Shown here: positions 43,323 to 51,675 of the stretch, piece after piece
How positions within the stretch are numbered: the stretch's first letter is position 1
Layout: the number at the start of each line of letters is the position of its first letter
Assembly: GCF_019249725.2 (NCBI RefSeq)
Contig: NZ_CP137559.1
Coordinates: 787,501-851,500, forward strand
Length of the DNA: 64,000 nt
Direction of reading: 5' to 3'
Source of the DNA: Segatella hominis
GTDB lineage: Bacteria; Bacteroidota; Bacteroidia; Bacteroidales; Bacteroidaceae
The notes under the pieces: generated by a model
The model's database searches: none
Seen by the model: only the letters and a program-made list of their open reading frames with translations
Told to the model about the DNA's origin: nothing
Translations under genes and position numbers: made by a program

Positions 43323-44894
43323 TCAGGTCCTCAGCTTGGGCAGCCTGGAGGCGAGTTTCTCAGCTTCCTTGGCAGCCTTGGCTTCGGCGGCAGCCTTTTC
43401 GCGCTCTTTGCGTTCCTTCAGTTTCTGCTTGATTTCCGTATCGCAGCGCTTTTCGAGAAGTACCACGTTTTCTACGTGAGGAGTGTGAGGGAACATATCC
43501 ACTGGCTGAACCGCTGCTACTTTGTAGTAATCGTCCATTAGCTGGAGGTCGCGTGCCTGGGTGGCAGGATTGCAGCTTACATAGACGATGCGACCTGGTG
43601 CTGCATTCAGAATCACGTTGATGACATCTGGATGCATGCCAGCACGTGGAGGGTCGGTAATGATGACATCAGGACGGCCATGCTGCCTGATGAAATCGTT
43701 GGTCAGGATATCCTTCATATCGCCTGCATAGAAGAGGGTGTTCTCGATGTTGTTTACCTGCGAATTCACCTTTGCATCCTCGATAGCTTCTGGCACGTAT
43801 TCGATACCGATCACTTTTTTAGCCTTGTGTGCCACGAAATTGGCAATGGTTCCTGTACCGGTGTAGAGGTCGTAAACCAGCTCGTTTCCTGTGAGGTTGG
43901 CAAATTCGCGGGCCACACAGTAGAGGTGGTAAGCCTGCTCGGTATTGGTCTGATAGAAACTCTTAGGACCTACCTTGAACTTCAGGTCTTCCATCAGTTC
44001 ATAGATGTGGTCGTTGCCTTTGAACAGGCTCAGTTCCAGATCATTGAAGGTATCGTTGCCCTTCTGGTTGTTTACATACATGAGCGATGTAATCTGCGGG
44101 AATCTGTCAGCTACTTGCTGCATCAATTCCTGCGCTCTCTGCTCGTCGCCTTCTTCGTCGTAATGGAATTGGAATACAAGCATCCATTCGCCTGTGTTGG
44201 AGTTGCGAATCATCATGTCTCTCAACAATCCATGTTGCTCACGCAGATCGTAGAAAGTATAGTCGTGAGAATCGGCATACTCGAATACGAAGTTGCGAAT
44301 CTCATTGCAGAGGTCATCCATCAGCCAGCATTTTTTGATAGGATATATTTTGTCGAAGGCTCCGGTGATATGAAAACCGATAGCGTTCTGTGCGTGGCGT
44401 TCCTTTAATGAAGATACCGTATCATCCTCTTTTTGAGGAAGTTGTGCGAGTTCCTCTGCAGTAAACCATCGCTTGTTGCTGCATCCGAATTCTATCTTGT
44501 TTCGGTACTCCTGAGTCTTCACGCTGCCCATGATAGGGCGGAATTCAGGAAGCTCGATTTTACCGATGCGGGTGAGCTGGTCTTCCACTTGTTTCTGCTT
44601 CGCCTTGATTTGCTCTTCGTATGGCAGGTTCTGCCATTTGCAACCGCCGCAGATACCGAAATGCTCGCACATCGGTTCCTGGCGAACGTCGCTCTTCTTG
44701 ATGAATCTGACAACTTTCGCCTCACAGTATTTATGCTTCTTCTTAACTACTTGTAAATCTACCACATCTCCAGGTACGCAGAAAGGTACGAAGATGACTT
44801 GGTCATCGACGCGTGTGATGCATTTTCCTTCAGCAGCCACAGCTTCGATGGTAACATTTTCTATAAATGGTAACGGTTTACGTTTTCTTCCCAT
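43323..44894 (-). CDS. rlmD: 23S rRNA (uracil-5-)-methyltransferase, RlmD/TrmA family
   Basis: 523 aa as read. TRAM domain at 10-65, 4Fe-4S cysteines in MCEHFGICGGCKWQNLP (about 80-96) plus a distal Cys, SAM motif ELVYDLYTGTGTIANFVAHK (about 345-364), DPPRAGMHP and nucleophile Cys in IVYVSCNPATQARD (about 440). It should methylate C5 of a uracil in 23S rRNA; RlmD versus RlmC cannot be told apart here. The C-terminus looks frameshifted: a neighbouring frame continues as QAAQAEDLTAEELAAKK to a stop at 43294 (see findings). Promoter at 44918-44926. Confidence 0.9.
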   Translation of the reverse strand: MGRKRKPLPFIENVTIEAVAAEGKCITRVDDQVIFVPFCVPGDVVDLQVVKKKHKYCEAKVVRFIKKSDVRQEPMCEHFGICGGCKWQNLPYEEQIKAKQKQVEDQLTRIGKIELPEFRPIMGSVKTQEYRNKIEFGCSNKRWFTAEELAQLPQKEDDTVSSLKERHAQNAIGFHITGAFDKIYPIKKCWLMDDLCNEIRNFVFEYADSHDYTFYDLREQHGLLRDMMIRNSNTGEWMLVFQFHYDEEGDEQRAQELMQQVADRFPQITSLMYVNNQKGNDTFNDLELSLFKGNDHIYELMEDLKFKVGPKSFYQTNTEQAYHLYCVAREFANLTGNELVYDLYTGTGTIANFVAHKAKKVIGIEYVPEAIEDAKVNSQVNNIENTLFYAGDMKDILTNDFIRQHGRPDVIITDPPRAGMHPDVINVILNAAPGRIVYVSCNPATQARDLQLMDDYYKVAAVQPVDMFPHTPHVENVVLLEKRCDTEIKQKLKERKEREKAAAEAKAAKEAEKLASRLPKLRT

Positions 44895-44917
44895 GATTGA
44901 TATTTAAATTTTTGAGT

Positions 44918-44926
44918 GCAAAGATA
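44918..44926 (-). promoter_or_regulatory. -7 element, rlmD
   Basis: TATCTTTGC on the minus strand, 24 bp from the ATG. Confidence 0.8.
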
Positions 44927-45227
44927 CTACTTTTTTGTAAAAAATGAAAATTTTTCCAAAGTAATTTGTAAGATATGTGAAAAACTGGAATGAAAAAGAA
45001 TCATCTGTGGTGGCGAATCTCTGTTTTTTGATGAAGAAGTGCTTCTTTTCTATATATCATCAAGTTTTTTCCCCTATATATAATAAGGTATATATTGATT
45101 TGTAAAAATAATAGCAAGTTTGCTTATAATTTATTATCGGCAGATGGTGTGTACGTAAACAATTAAAAATGTAATGTCGAGATTGCAAAAAGATGGTAAA
45201 AAGTTTGGTGGAACCGATTTTTAATCG

Positions 45228-45236
45228 TATATTTGC
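45228..45236 (+). promoter_or_regulatory. -7 element, ppdK
   Basis: TATATTTGC on the plus strand, 50 bp before the ATG. Confidence 0.8.
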
Positions 45237-45285
45237 ATCACAAATTTTAATAACAATAAACTAATAAATTAGAACCTATTCGATT

Positions 45286-48006
45286 ATGGACGAAAAAAGA
45301 GTTTATACTTTCGGTAATGGTAAGGCAGAGGGCAAGGCCGACATGAGAAACTTGCTCGGTGGTAAGGGCGCCAACTTGGCGGAAATGAATCTTATTGGTG
45401 TACCTGTACCTCCTGGTTTTACAATTACCACAGATGTGTGCAACGAATACTTTGAAAAAGGCAAGGAAGATGTAGTGGCTCTTCTCAAGGATGAAGTTGA
45501 GAAAGCAGTTCAGCATATTGAGGCTTTGATGAACTCAAAGTTTGGAGATGTGGAAAATCCTCTTTTGGTTAGTGTACGTTCCGGTGCTCGTGCTTCTATG
45601 CCGGGTATGATGGATACCATCCTCAACCTCGGTTTGAATGATGAGGTAGTAGAGGGCTTGGCTCGTAAAACGGGTAATGAGCGCTTTGCTTATGACAGCT
45701 ATCGCCGTTTTGTGCAGATGTATGGTGACGTGGTGCTCGGCATGAAGCCTGTCAACAAGGAGGATATCGACCCATTCGAGGCTATCATCATGGAGGTGAA
45801 GAAGCAGCGCGGTATCACACTGGACAATGAAATGACAGTAGATGAATTGAAGCATCTTGTCAAGGCATTCAAGACGGCTATCAAGCAGCAGACAGGTAAG
45901 GATTTCCCAGACAATCCTATGGATCAGCTTTGGGGTGCCATTTGCGCCGTATTCGATAGTTGGATGAACGAGCGCGCTATTCTCTATCGCAAGATGGAAG
46001 GCATTCCTGCAGAGTGGGGTACTGCCGTGTCTGTGATGGCGATGGTATTCGGTAATATGGGTGATACTTCTGCCACAGGTGTTTGCTTCTCCCGTGATGC
46101 TGGTAATGGTGAAAACCTCTTCAATGGTGAGTACCTGATCAATGCACAGGGTGAGGACGTAGTGGCTGGTATCCGTACGCCACAGCAGATTACTAAGATT
46201 GGTTCTCAGCGCTGGGCTGAGCGTGCAGGTATCTCTGAGGAGGAGCGCGTAGCTAAATATCCTTCTATGGAAGAGGCTATGCCTGAACTTTACAAGGAGC
46301 TGGATGCGCTGCAGACTAAGTTGGAGAATCACTATCATGATATGCAGGATATGGAGTTCACCGTACAGGAAGGTAAACTCTGGTTCCTCCAGACACGTAA
46401 CGGTAAGCGAACAGGTACTGCGATGGTGAAGATTGCTATGGATCTTCTTCACGAGGGTATGATCGACGAGAAGACTGCTATCCTCCGTTGCGAACCACAG
46501 AAACTTGATGAATTATTGCACCCTGTATTCGATAAGTTGGCGCTCTCTAAGGCGAAGGTCATCACACAGGGACTCCCTGCTTCTCCAGGTGCTGCTTGTG
46601 GTCAGATTGTATTCCATGCAGACGATGCTCAGGAGTGGCATGAGGATGGCAAGAAGGTCATCATGGTTCGTATTGAGACTTCTCCTGAAGACCTCGCTGG
46701 TATGTCTGCTGCCGAGGGTATTCTTACCGCTCGTGGTGGTATGACTTCTCACGCTGCCGTAGTGGCTCGTGGTATGGGTAAGTGCTGCGTATCTGGTGCT
46801 GGCTCTATCAACGTAGATTATAAGGCAAAGACCGTTGAGATCGAGGGCGTAGTTTACAAGGAGGGTGATTTCATCTCTTTGAACGGTACTACAGGTCAGG
46901 TTTATGCTGGTCAGATTGAGACCAAGGCTGCAGAGCTTTCTGGTGACTTCAAGGAACTGATGGATCTCTGTGATAAATATACCAAGATGGAAATCCGTAC
47001 CAATGCGGATACTCCTCATGATGCTGAGGTAGCTCGTGCATTCGGTGCCAAGGGTATCGGTTTGACACGTACAGAGCACATGTTCTTCGATGATCAGAAG
47101 ATTGTTGCGATGCGTGAGATGATTTTGGCTGATTCTGTAGAGGGTCGTGAGAAGGCACTTGCCAAGCTCCTCCCTTATCAGAAGGCTGACTTCTACGGCA
47201 TCCTCAAGGCTATGGACGGTTGCCACGTGAACATCCGCTTGCTCGACCCACCTCTCCATGAGTTCGTACCACACGATTTGGCTGGTCAGGAGACCATGGC
47301 TAAGGAAATGGGCGTAAGTGTAGAGGAAATCAAGAAGCGTGTGAACTCTCTGGCAGAGAACAACCCAATGCTCGGTCATCGTGGTTGCCGTCTCGGTATC
47401 ACATTCCCTGAGATTACGGCGATGCAGACTCGCGCCATCCTTGGTGCAGCTTGCGAATTGAAGAAGGAAGGATTCCATCCATGCCCAGAAATCATGGTTC
47501 CTCTCATCGGTACCGTTCAGGAGCTCAAGCAGCAGAAGGCTATCATTCTCGCTACTTCTAAGGAGGTATTCGCTGAGTACGGCGTAGAGGTAGAATTCGA
47601 GATTGGTACTATGATCGAGATTCCTCGTGCAGCTCTTACAGCAGGTCAGATTGCGGAAGAGGCTCAGTACTTCTCATTCGGTACCAACGACTTGACTCAG
47701 ATGACCTTCGGTTACTCTCGTGATGACATCGCTTCATTCCTCCCAGCTTATATGGAGAAGAAGATTTTGAAGGTGGATCCATTCCAGGTTCTTGATCAGG
47801 AGGGTGTGGGTCAGCTCATCAAGATGGCAGTAGAGAATGGTCGTGCTACTCGTCCTAACCTCCGTACAGGTATTTGCGGTGAGCACGGTGGTGAGCCATC
47901 ATCAGTTAAGTTCTGTGCCAAGGTAGGTATGAATTATGCATCCTGCTCTCCATTCCGTGTGCCAATCGCACGTTTGGCTGCGGCGCAGGCGGCAGTAGAG
48001 GAGTAA
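45286..48006 (+). CDS. ppdK: Pyruvate, phosphate dikinase
   Basis: 906 aa. It interconverts pyruvate + ATP + phosphate and PEP + AMP + pyrophosphate, linking glycolysis and PEP carboxykinase-based fermentation. N-terminal ATP-grasp (LLGGKGANLAEMNLIGVPVP at about 23-42; SVRSGARASMPGMMDTILNL). Central phospho-His domain with catalytic His in GGMTSHAAVVARGMGKCCVS (about 483-502). C-terminal PEP/pyruvate TIM barrel (GIGLTRTEHMFF; FSFGTNDLTQMTFGYSRDD) and proton-donor Cys in GICGEHGGEPSSVKF. Intact. Codon use is strongly biased (highly expressed type). Own promoter and a 17-bp-stem terminator. Confidence 0.98.
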   Translation: MDEKRVYTFGNGKAEGKADMRNLLGGKGANLAEMNLIGVPVPPGFTITTDVCNEYFEKGKEDVVALLKDEVEKAVQHIEALMNSKFGDVENPLLVSVRSGARASMPGMMDTILNLGLNDEVVEGLARKTGNERFAYDSYRRFVQMYGDVVLGMKPVNKEDIDPFEAIIMEVKKQRGITLDNEMTVDELKHLVKAFKTAIKQQTGKDFPDNPMDQLWGAICAVFDSWMNERAILYRKMEGIPAEWGTAVSVMAMVFGNMGDTSATGVCFSRDAGNGENLFNGEYLINAQGEDVVAGIRTPQQITKIGSQRWAERAGISEEERVAKYPSMEEAMPELYKELDALQTKLENHYHDMQDMEFTVQEGKLWFLQTRNGKRTGTAMVKIAMDLLHEGMIDEKTAILRCEPQKLDELLHPVFDKLALSKAKVITQGLPASPGAACGQIVFHADDAQEWHEDGKKVIMVRIETSPEDLAGMSAAEGILTARGGMTSHAAVVARGMGKCCVSGAGSINVDYKAKTVEIEGVVYKEGDFISLNGTTGQVYAGQIETKAAELSGDFKELMDLCDKYTKMEIRTNADTPHDAEVARAFGAKGIGLTRTEHMFFDDQKIVAMREMILADSVEGREKALAKLLPYQKADFYGILKAMDGCHVNIRLLDPPLHEFVPHDLAGQETMAKEMGVSVEEIKKRVNSLAENNPMLGHRGCRLGITFPEITAMQTRAILGAACELKKEGFHPCPEIMVPLIGTVQELKQQKAIILATSKEVFAEYGVEVEFEIGTMIEIPRAALTAGQIAEEAQYFSFGTNDLTQMTFGYSRDDIASFLPAYMEKKILKVDPFQVLDQEGVGQLIKMAVENGRATRPNLRTGICGEHGGEPSSVKFCAKVGMNYASCSPFRVPIARLAAAQAAVEE

Positions 48007-48029
48007 TAGCAAATATTTGAATCTCAATA

Positions 48030-48073
48030 AATTAAGTGGAAAGTCCCAGTAATAGCGGACTTTCCACTTAATT
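48030..48073 (+). terminator. Terminator of ppdK
   Basis: 17-bp perfect stem AATTAAGTGGAAAGTCC / inverted, 10-nt loop. Confidence 0.88.
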
Positions 48074-48185
48074 CGTTTCGGGCGGAAGTACCACAGGTTG
48101 GGCTGTTTAGACCGTAAAGTGTTAAAAATATGCGACTTTAAATAAAAAAGTCGGGAAAATGTTTTCTTATATGTAAACTTTTTCC

Positions 48186-48194
48186 TAACTTTGC
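48186..48194 (+). promoter_or_regulatory. -7 element, higBA
   Basis: TAACTTTGC on the plus strand, 16 bp before the ATG at 48210, giving a very short leader. Confidence 0.75.
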
Positions 48195-48209
48195 AGAAAA
48201 GATTAATTT

Positions 48210-48548
48210 ATGGAAGAAATACCAAAATTTCAAATCCTCTATACAGAGGAAGCTTTGGAGTTCTTGCGTTCACTAAGTGAAAAGGTACAAGATAAAATAG
48301 TTTATAATATCAATAAGTGCAGATTCTATACAGATAATGAATTATTCAAAAAACTTGAAAATTCAGAAATCTGGGAGTTTAGAACTCTTTATAACAAAAC
48401 TTCTTATCGACTTTTTGCATTTTGGGATAATGATGAGCAGACATTTGTTGTTGCTACACATGGTATTATCAAGAAAACTCAAAAGACTCCCAGTAAAGAA
48501 ATAGCAAGAGCAGAAGCAATAAGAAAAGAATATTTTAATAATAAATGA
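48210..48548 (+). CDS. higB: HigB-like toxin (RelE superfamily, Gp49/DUF891 type)
   Basis: 112 aa. The RelE-type core is seen in FQILYTEEALEFLRSLSEKV (about 7-26), LENSEIWEFRTLYNKTSYRL and FAFWDNDEQTFVVATHGIIK with the conserved basic end KKTQKTPSKEIARAE. Such toxins cleave mRNA on the ribosome. The toxin gene precedes the antitoxin gene, as in higBA; stop and next ATG are about 1 bp apart, so translation is coupled. AT-rich relative to ppdK. Confidence 0.9.
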   Translation: MEEIPKFQILYTEEALEFLRSLSEKVQDKIVYNINKCRFYTDNELFKKLENSEIWEFRTLYNKTSYRLFAFWDNDEQTFVVATHGIIKKTQKTPSKEIARAEAIRKEYFNNK

Positions 48549-48549
48549 T

Positions 48550-48864
48550 ATGGAAAAAATGAAACTTTATACTCATGACGAAATGATGGATAGTGTCATT
48601 GGGGAAAAAGGTACGCCAAGACGTGATAAGCTGGAAGCTGATCTGAAAACTTATCTAATGGGGGAAGCTATCAGAAAGGCAAGAGAAGAAAGACACTTGA
48701 CCCAAGAACAACTTGGAAAAATGATTGGTGTTAAAAAAGCGCAAATATCTCGTATGGAAAATGGGGCTAATCTTTCTTTTTCCACAATAGCAAGAGTTTT
48801 CAAGGCTATGAATATTTCTGCGCATTTTAGTATGGCAGGAATAGGGAATGTAGCTTTGTGGTAA
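48550..48864 (+). CDS. higA: HigA-like XRE-family antitoxin
   Basis: 104 aa. A helical N-terminus (YTHDEMMDSVIGEKGTPRRD) probably contacts the toxin; the helix-turn-helix follows (AREERHLTQEQLGKMIGVKK, then AQISRMENG, about 52-80). It should neutralise HigB and repress the operon. It starts at ATG 48550; a second ATG 3 codons later (MKLYT) is possible. It ends SMAGIGNVALW. Confidence 0.9.
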   Translation: MEKMKLYTHDEMMDSVIGEKGTPRRDKLEADLKTYLMGEAIRKAREERHLTQEQLGKMIGVKKAQISRMENGANLSFSTIARVFKAMNISAHFSMAGIGNVALW

Positions 48865-48973
48865 TTTTTGAAATAATAATATGTTTGTTGGGGAAATTTC
48901 TTTATTTTTAAGGATATTTCCCCTTATTTTTGAAAAAAGTGATGATTTTTTTTGTTGTTTCTTATTTTTATCG

Positions 48974-48982
48974 TACCTTTGC
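48974..48982 (+). promoter_or_regulatory. -7 element, 163-aa secreted protein
   Basis: TACCTTTGC on the plus strand, 31 bp before the ATG. Confidence 0.8.
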
Positions 48983-49012
48983 GACAGTTTTTAGTATAAC
49001 AATGTAACAATC

Positions 49013-49504
49013 ATGAAAAAAATATTAATGGCATTGGCATTGTTTTCTTCATTATCAGTGAGCGCAAATCAGGATGCCGAAGTTTTAGGTGTAGCATTCG
49101 GCTCAACTTGTGAAGAGACAGTTCAAAAGCTTAATAAAGATTATGGTGCACCTAAATCTCAGAGTGCAGACAAACTTGTTTACCTCAACGAGATGTTTGA
49201 AGGTTTCAAGGCAGACCGCATAGAACTCGGTTTCCAGGATCTTCAGGGAACAACAAAGTTGAACCAGGCTCGTTTCTATTTTGTTTGTCCTAACAAGGCA
49301 GCAGCCATCGCCAAGATGAAGTCTTTGGTGAAGAAGATGGAGACACACTATTCTGTTTCCTATGATGAGGAAGATGGTGGTACAGCCTTCTATAAGGGTG
49401 GCAATTCCCCATTGGGCATAGGCTGTTTGTTTACGATTTTCGTTTCTCCTTATCAGGGAAAATGGACTTGCCAGTTGCGTTATGGTAAATTCCAGTTTAA
49501 GTAG
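49013..49504 (+). CDS. Secreted hypothetical protein, 163 aa
   Basis: Signal peptide MKKILMALALFSSLSVSA, mature start NQDAEVLGVAFGSTCEETVQ. The pattern 'G(V/I)xFGxTCEExxxxLxxxYG' with an alpha-beta layout (DRIELGFQDLQGTTKLNQAR; KMETHYSVSYDEEDGG; FTIFVSPYQGKWTCQLRYG) suggests a small periplasmic domain with an internal repeat typical of uncharacterised Bacteroidota proteins. Four Cys may form disulphides. No function assigned. Own promoter and hairpin terminator at 49528-49575. Confidence 0.75.
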   Translation: MKKILMALALFSSLSVSANQDAEVLGVAFGSTCEETVQKLNKDYGAPKSQSADKLVYLNEMFEGFKADRIELGFQDLQGTTKLNQARFYFVCPNKAAAIAKMKSLVKKMETHYSVSYDEEDGGTAFYKGGNSPLGIGCLFTIFVSPYQGKWTCQLRYGKFQFK

Positions 49505-49527
49505 ATTTCTGTAGGGAAATAAGATAA

Positions 49528-49575
49528 AAGCCTCGTACACGTCTTGATAGTAATGTGAGTCGTTGTATGAGGCTT
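49528..49575 (+). terminator. Hairpin after the 163-aa gene
   Basis: AAGCCTCGTAC / GTATGAGGCTT, one mismatch, long loop, T-poor tail; moderate terminator. Confidence 0.6.
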
Positions 49576-49597
49576 ATTTAATGATAAAATATAAATT

Positions 49598-50236
49598 ATG
49601 AAGAAACTTTTTGCTTTTCTGTGGGTAGTATTGTTGGTGGCTTCTGTTCAGGCTAAGTCGCTCAAGGATTTGTGGGTATCTATGCCAGACTCTCTTCTGC
49701 CAACCTTAGACAGGAATCTTCGTCTGGAGTTGGTGGAATTAGAGGAAATGGGTGTGAAGCCTAACGTGAAGAACCTTTTGGGCGAGGACTGTGAAATGGA
49801 TACGCTGACGAATGATTATCTGGAGTGTACTACCAGTAAGGTGGCTCGTCTGCAAATGATATATCTGCCTTTATCGGCAGCCGATTCTATTCTTTGCGTA
49901 ATCAAGATCTTCAATGCTCCATCCAAGGAAAGCGAAATCCGTTTCTATGATCAGGGATGGCGTTCTTTGCCTGTAACCTCCTATTTGACCAAGGATCAGT
50001 ATTCATTAGGTTGTTATATTAAACCTAAATCAGATACGATGCGTGTAGAAGAGTATGAGGAATTGAAGAGCAAGCTTGAGCCAGTCATGTTTGTAACGGA
50101 GTATCTCCCCACAGCGCAAGCCTTTCGCGTTCAGGTATCCCTGCCATTACTGTCGAATGAAGATAAATTGAAGGTGCAGTCCATTTTAGTGCAAAGAAAG
50201 TTTAAATGGGTTCTTGGAAGATTTAACGAAATATAA
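49598..50236 (+). CDS. DUF3256 family protein
   Basis: 212 aa. Signal peptide MKKLFAFLWVVLLVASVQA, then the family opening KSLKDLWVSMPDSLLPTLDR. The mature part fits DUF3256 (CTTSKVARLQMIYLPLSAAD; RFYDQGWRSLP), a periplasmic family limited to Bacteroidales with no known role. It starts 22 bp after the preceding hairpin and has no clear -7 element of its own, so read-through from the 163-aa gene is likely. Confidence 0.88.
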   Translation: MKKLFAFLWVVLLVASVQAKSLKDLWVSMPDSLLPTLDRNLRLELVELEEMGVKPNVKNLLGEDCEMDTLTNDYLECTTSKVARLQMIYLPLSAADSILCVIKIFNAPSKESEIRFYDQGWRSLPVTSYLTKDQYSLGCYIKPKSDTMRVEEYEELKSKLEPVMFVTEYLPTAQAFRVQVSLPLLSNEDKLKVQSILVQRKFKWVLGRFNEI

Positions 50237-50285
50237 ATATAATACATATTTTATGCAAAACACTTGCAGGTTGCAGTTTTTTTTG

Positions 50286-50294
50286 TACCTTTGC
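50286..50294 (+). promoter_or_regulatory. -7 element, short RNA candidate
   Basis: TACCTTTGC on the plus strand with no ORF downstream before the terminator at 50337-50370. Confidence 0.75.
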
Positions 50295-50298
50295 AATG

Positions 50299-50370
50299 TG
50301 TTTTTCATGGTATTAGATTATTAAGGTTAATAAAAGATTGGTTGTCGTGAGACAATCAATTTTTTTTTTG
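50299..50370 (+). ncRNA. Putative short RNA, ~70 nt
   Basis: A consensus -7 element and an intrinsic terminator lie only ~45 bp apart, which leaves a transcript of about 70 nt. It would contain a self-complementary TTATTAA-GG-TTAATAA (50320-50335) and the terminator hairpin ATTGGTTGTC / GACAATCAAT with a GTGA loop and T10. No ORF fits. It could be a trans-acting sRNA or the attenuated remnant leader of a lost gene. Confidence 0.45.
50337..50370 (+). terminator. Terminator of the short RNA candidate
   Basis: 10-bp stem with one G-U pair, GTGA loop, T10. Confidence 0.88.
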
Positions 50371-50372
50371 TA

Positions 50373-50497
50373 TTTGATAATTTAATACTTTTCCATTTAG
50401 GTTGAACTCTGCATCGGCAATGAGGTTCTTGAACTCAGCGCCCTTGGATGAGAGGAGGATGGAGAAATCACCGAGATCGCCCAGACGGATGATAAGA
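50373..50497 (-). pseudogene. Relic of a HU-family DNA-binding protein gene
   Basis: The minus strand encodes IRLGDLGDFSILLSSKGAEF, then KNLIADAEFNLNGKVLNYQ, matching the 'VRLGDLGxFxxxLSSxGA' segment of Bacteroidota HU-like proteins. The N-terminal part is missing and there is no start. Confidence 0.55.
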
Positions 50498-50667
50498 AAT
50501 CCCCATTTATGGAGCGTTTTTCAGCTTATTCTTTCACTTAAGAGCTCAAAACTGCAGATTTTTTCACTAAAAACCCTTATTTTTGAACTCAAATATATAG
50601 TTTTTCAGGAGCGAAATTGCGATATTCGGTAAAATCATTGAACAAATGTGAAGGCTATTCTTGTTTG

Positions 50668-50676
50668 TACCTTTGC
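50668..50676 (+). promoter_or_regulatory. Isolated -7 element
   Basis: TACCTTTGC on the plus strand, now ahead of decayed sequence only. Confidence 0.5.
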
Positions 50677-50866
50677 TATAACAAGGATTTTGCAGAATGG
50701 TATAAAGATACAGGCTTGATTATAAAGCCAGCGTAACGAATGAGATGGCAAGGCAAATGCTGAAGAACTGGTGAAAGCAGGGATTGATTGTTATACTGAA
50801 AGACAAGCTTTACCAAAAAATAACTGCTACAATATAAAGTGGTCATTAAGGTCATGGTAATTTCTG

Positions 50867-51058
50867 GTCAAAATTATTCGGGGGATACACTTCCCTCACG
50901 CCACCATCCATGGCCACAACGAGTTTTCCGCCAAAGCCTGTCCTTGTTTCGACGTGAAGAAAGAGCTGGCTCCCTATTTTGAGAAGGGAAGTGGGGGAAT
51001 AAATAAACAAGGCGTGCGTCCTCATTGCGAGGGGCGTACGCCTGTTTTGGGGTTATAG
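50867..51058 (+). pseudogene. 3' relic of an N-acetylmuramoyl-L-alanine amidase gene
   Basis: Frame from about 50867 to the stop at 51056-51058 encodes HFPHATIHGHNEFSAKACPC, then FDVKKELAPYF, the C-terminal zinc-His and Cys segment of the Bacteroidota phage-type amidase family. The rest of the domain is absent. In Prevotella such amidase genes commonly lie near HU-like genes, which fits the HU relic 400 bp away. Confidence 0.65.
51010..51043. terminator. GC-rich hairpin, probable chr terminator
   Basis: AGGCGTGCG / CGTACGCCT-type imperfect 12-13-bp stem downstream of the chromate transporter genes. Confidence 0.65.
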
Positions 51059-51092
51059 TTTGGGGGATATAATCTATTTAACCCCATGCTTT

Positions 51093-51665
51093 CTATAATA
51101 TGAATATTCCGATGAGACCACAAAGCAGCATGACTAAAATCGGATTCGTCTTCCTTACTTTCGTGAAATAAAAGGCGAAGGCAAAGAGGAGTACACTGAT
51201 TGTAAACTGGTATGGACTATCTACTGGCGAACCGAAGTTCTCCTTGTTCATCAATAATACTGCTGCTGCGGCTATCAGACCTATAATGGCAGGACGGAGA
51301 CCGCTGAATATGTTCTTCACATCCTTGGAATCCTTGTGGCTCATTAAATACTTACTGATTAATATCATGATGATGAAGGGTAACCAAATGATCGAAAGGG
51401 AGGCGATGAGTGAACCTATACAGGCTACCCAATGGGAATAGCCGGCATGAAGTACGGAGGTGTAACCTACATAAGTGGCACAATTGATGCCTATCGGTCC
51501 AGGTGTGGACTGGCTGATGGCTACAATGTCCGTGAACTCGGCATTCGTGAGCCAGTGATTTTTTACTACAGTCTCATTGTGGATGAGCGAAAGCATGGCA
51601 TAGCCTCCGCCAAAATTGAATGTTCCTATCTTTGTGAACGTGAGAAATAGATCCAGAAAAATCAT
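51093..51665 (-). CDS. Chromate transporter, single-domain subunit 2
   Basis: 190 aa from the ATG at 51665, which sits 10 bp after the upstream stop and opens directly into FLDLFLTFTKIGTFNFGGGY; an earlier ATG would overlap the upstream gene by 47 bp. The CHR domain motif (GGGYAML, then SQSTPGPIGINCATYVGY, about 60-77) is followed by about five membrane segments ending NPILVMLLCGLIGIFIL. Short-chain CHR proteins come in tandem pairs that form one antiparallel transporter. Chromate efflux is known for some members; others may move different anions. Confidence 0.9.
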   Translation of the reverse strand: MIFLDLFLTFTKIGTFNFGGGYAMLSLIHNETVVKNHWLTNAEFTDIVAISQSTPGPIGINCATYVGYTSVLHAGYSHWVACIGSLIASLSIIWLPFIIMILISKYLMSHKDSKDVKNIFSGLRPAIIGLIAAAAVLLMNKENFGSPVDSPYQFTISVLLFAFAFYFTKVRKTNPILVMLLCGLIGIFIL

Positions 51666-51675
51666 ACTTGTTTTT

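Larger units (their letters stand above)
44895..45285. other. Divergent promoter region, rlmD / ppdK
   Basis: 391 bp, AT-rich, with the rlmD -7 element at 44918-44926 and the ppdK element at 45228-45236. No gene or clear structure in between. Confidence 0.6.
50237..51092. other. 856-bp region with a short RNA candidate and gene relics
   Basis: No intact gene. In order: -7 element 50286-50294 and terminator 50337-50370 (short RNA candidate); a HU-type relic on the minus strand (about 50373-50497); AT-rich sequence; an isolated -7 element at 50668-50676; a decayed plus-strand patch (GCAAATGCTGAAGAACTGG near 50752) in which a short frame is coding-like; an amidase relic (50867-51058); and a GC-rich hairpin at 51010-51043. 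Confidence 0.6.

Noticed and set aside
42518..43432. 304-codon plus-strand ORF opposite the porin and rlmD genes
   Set aside because: Antisense shadow crossing two real genes; no start context or domain.
45535..47478. Two long minus-strand ORFs antisense to ppdK
   Set aside because: Produced by the strong codon bias of ppdK; no regulatory signals on that strand.
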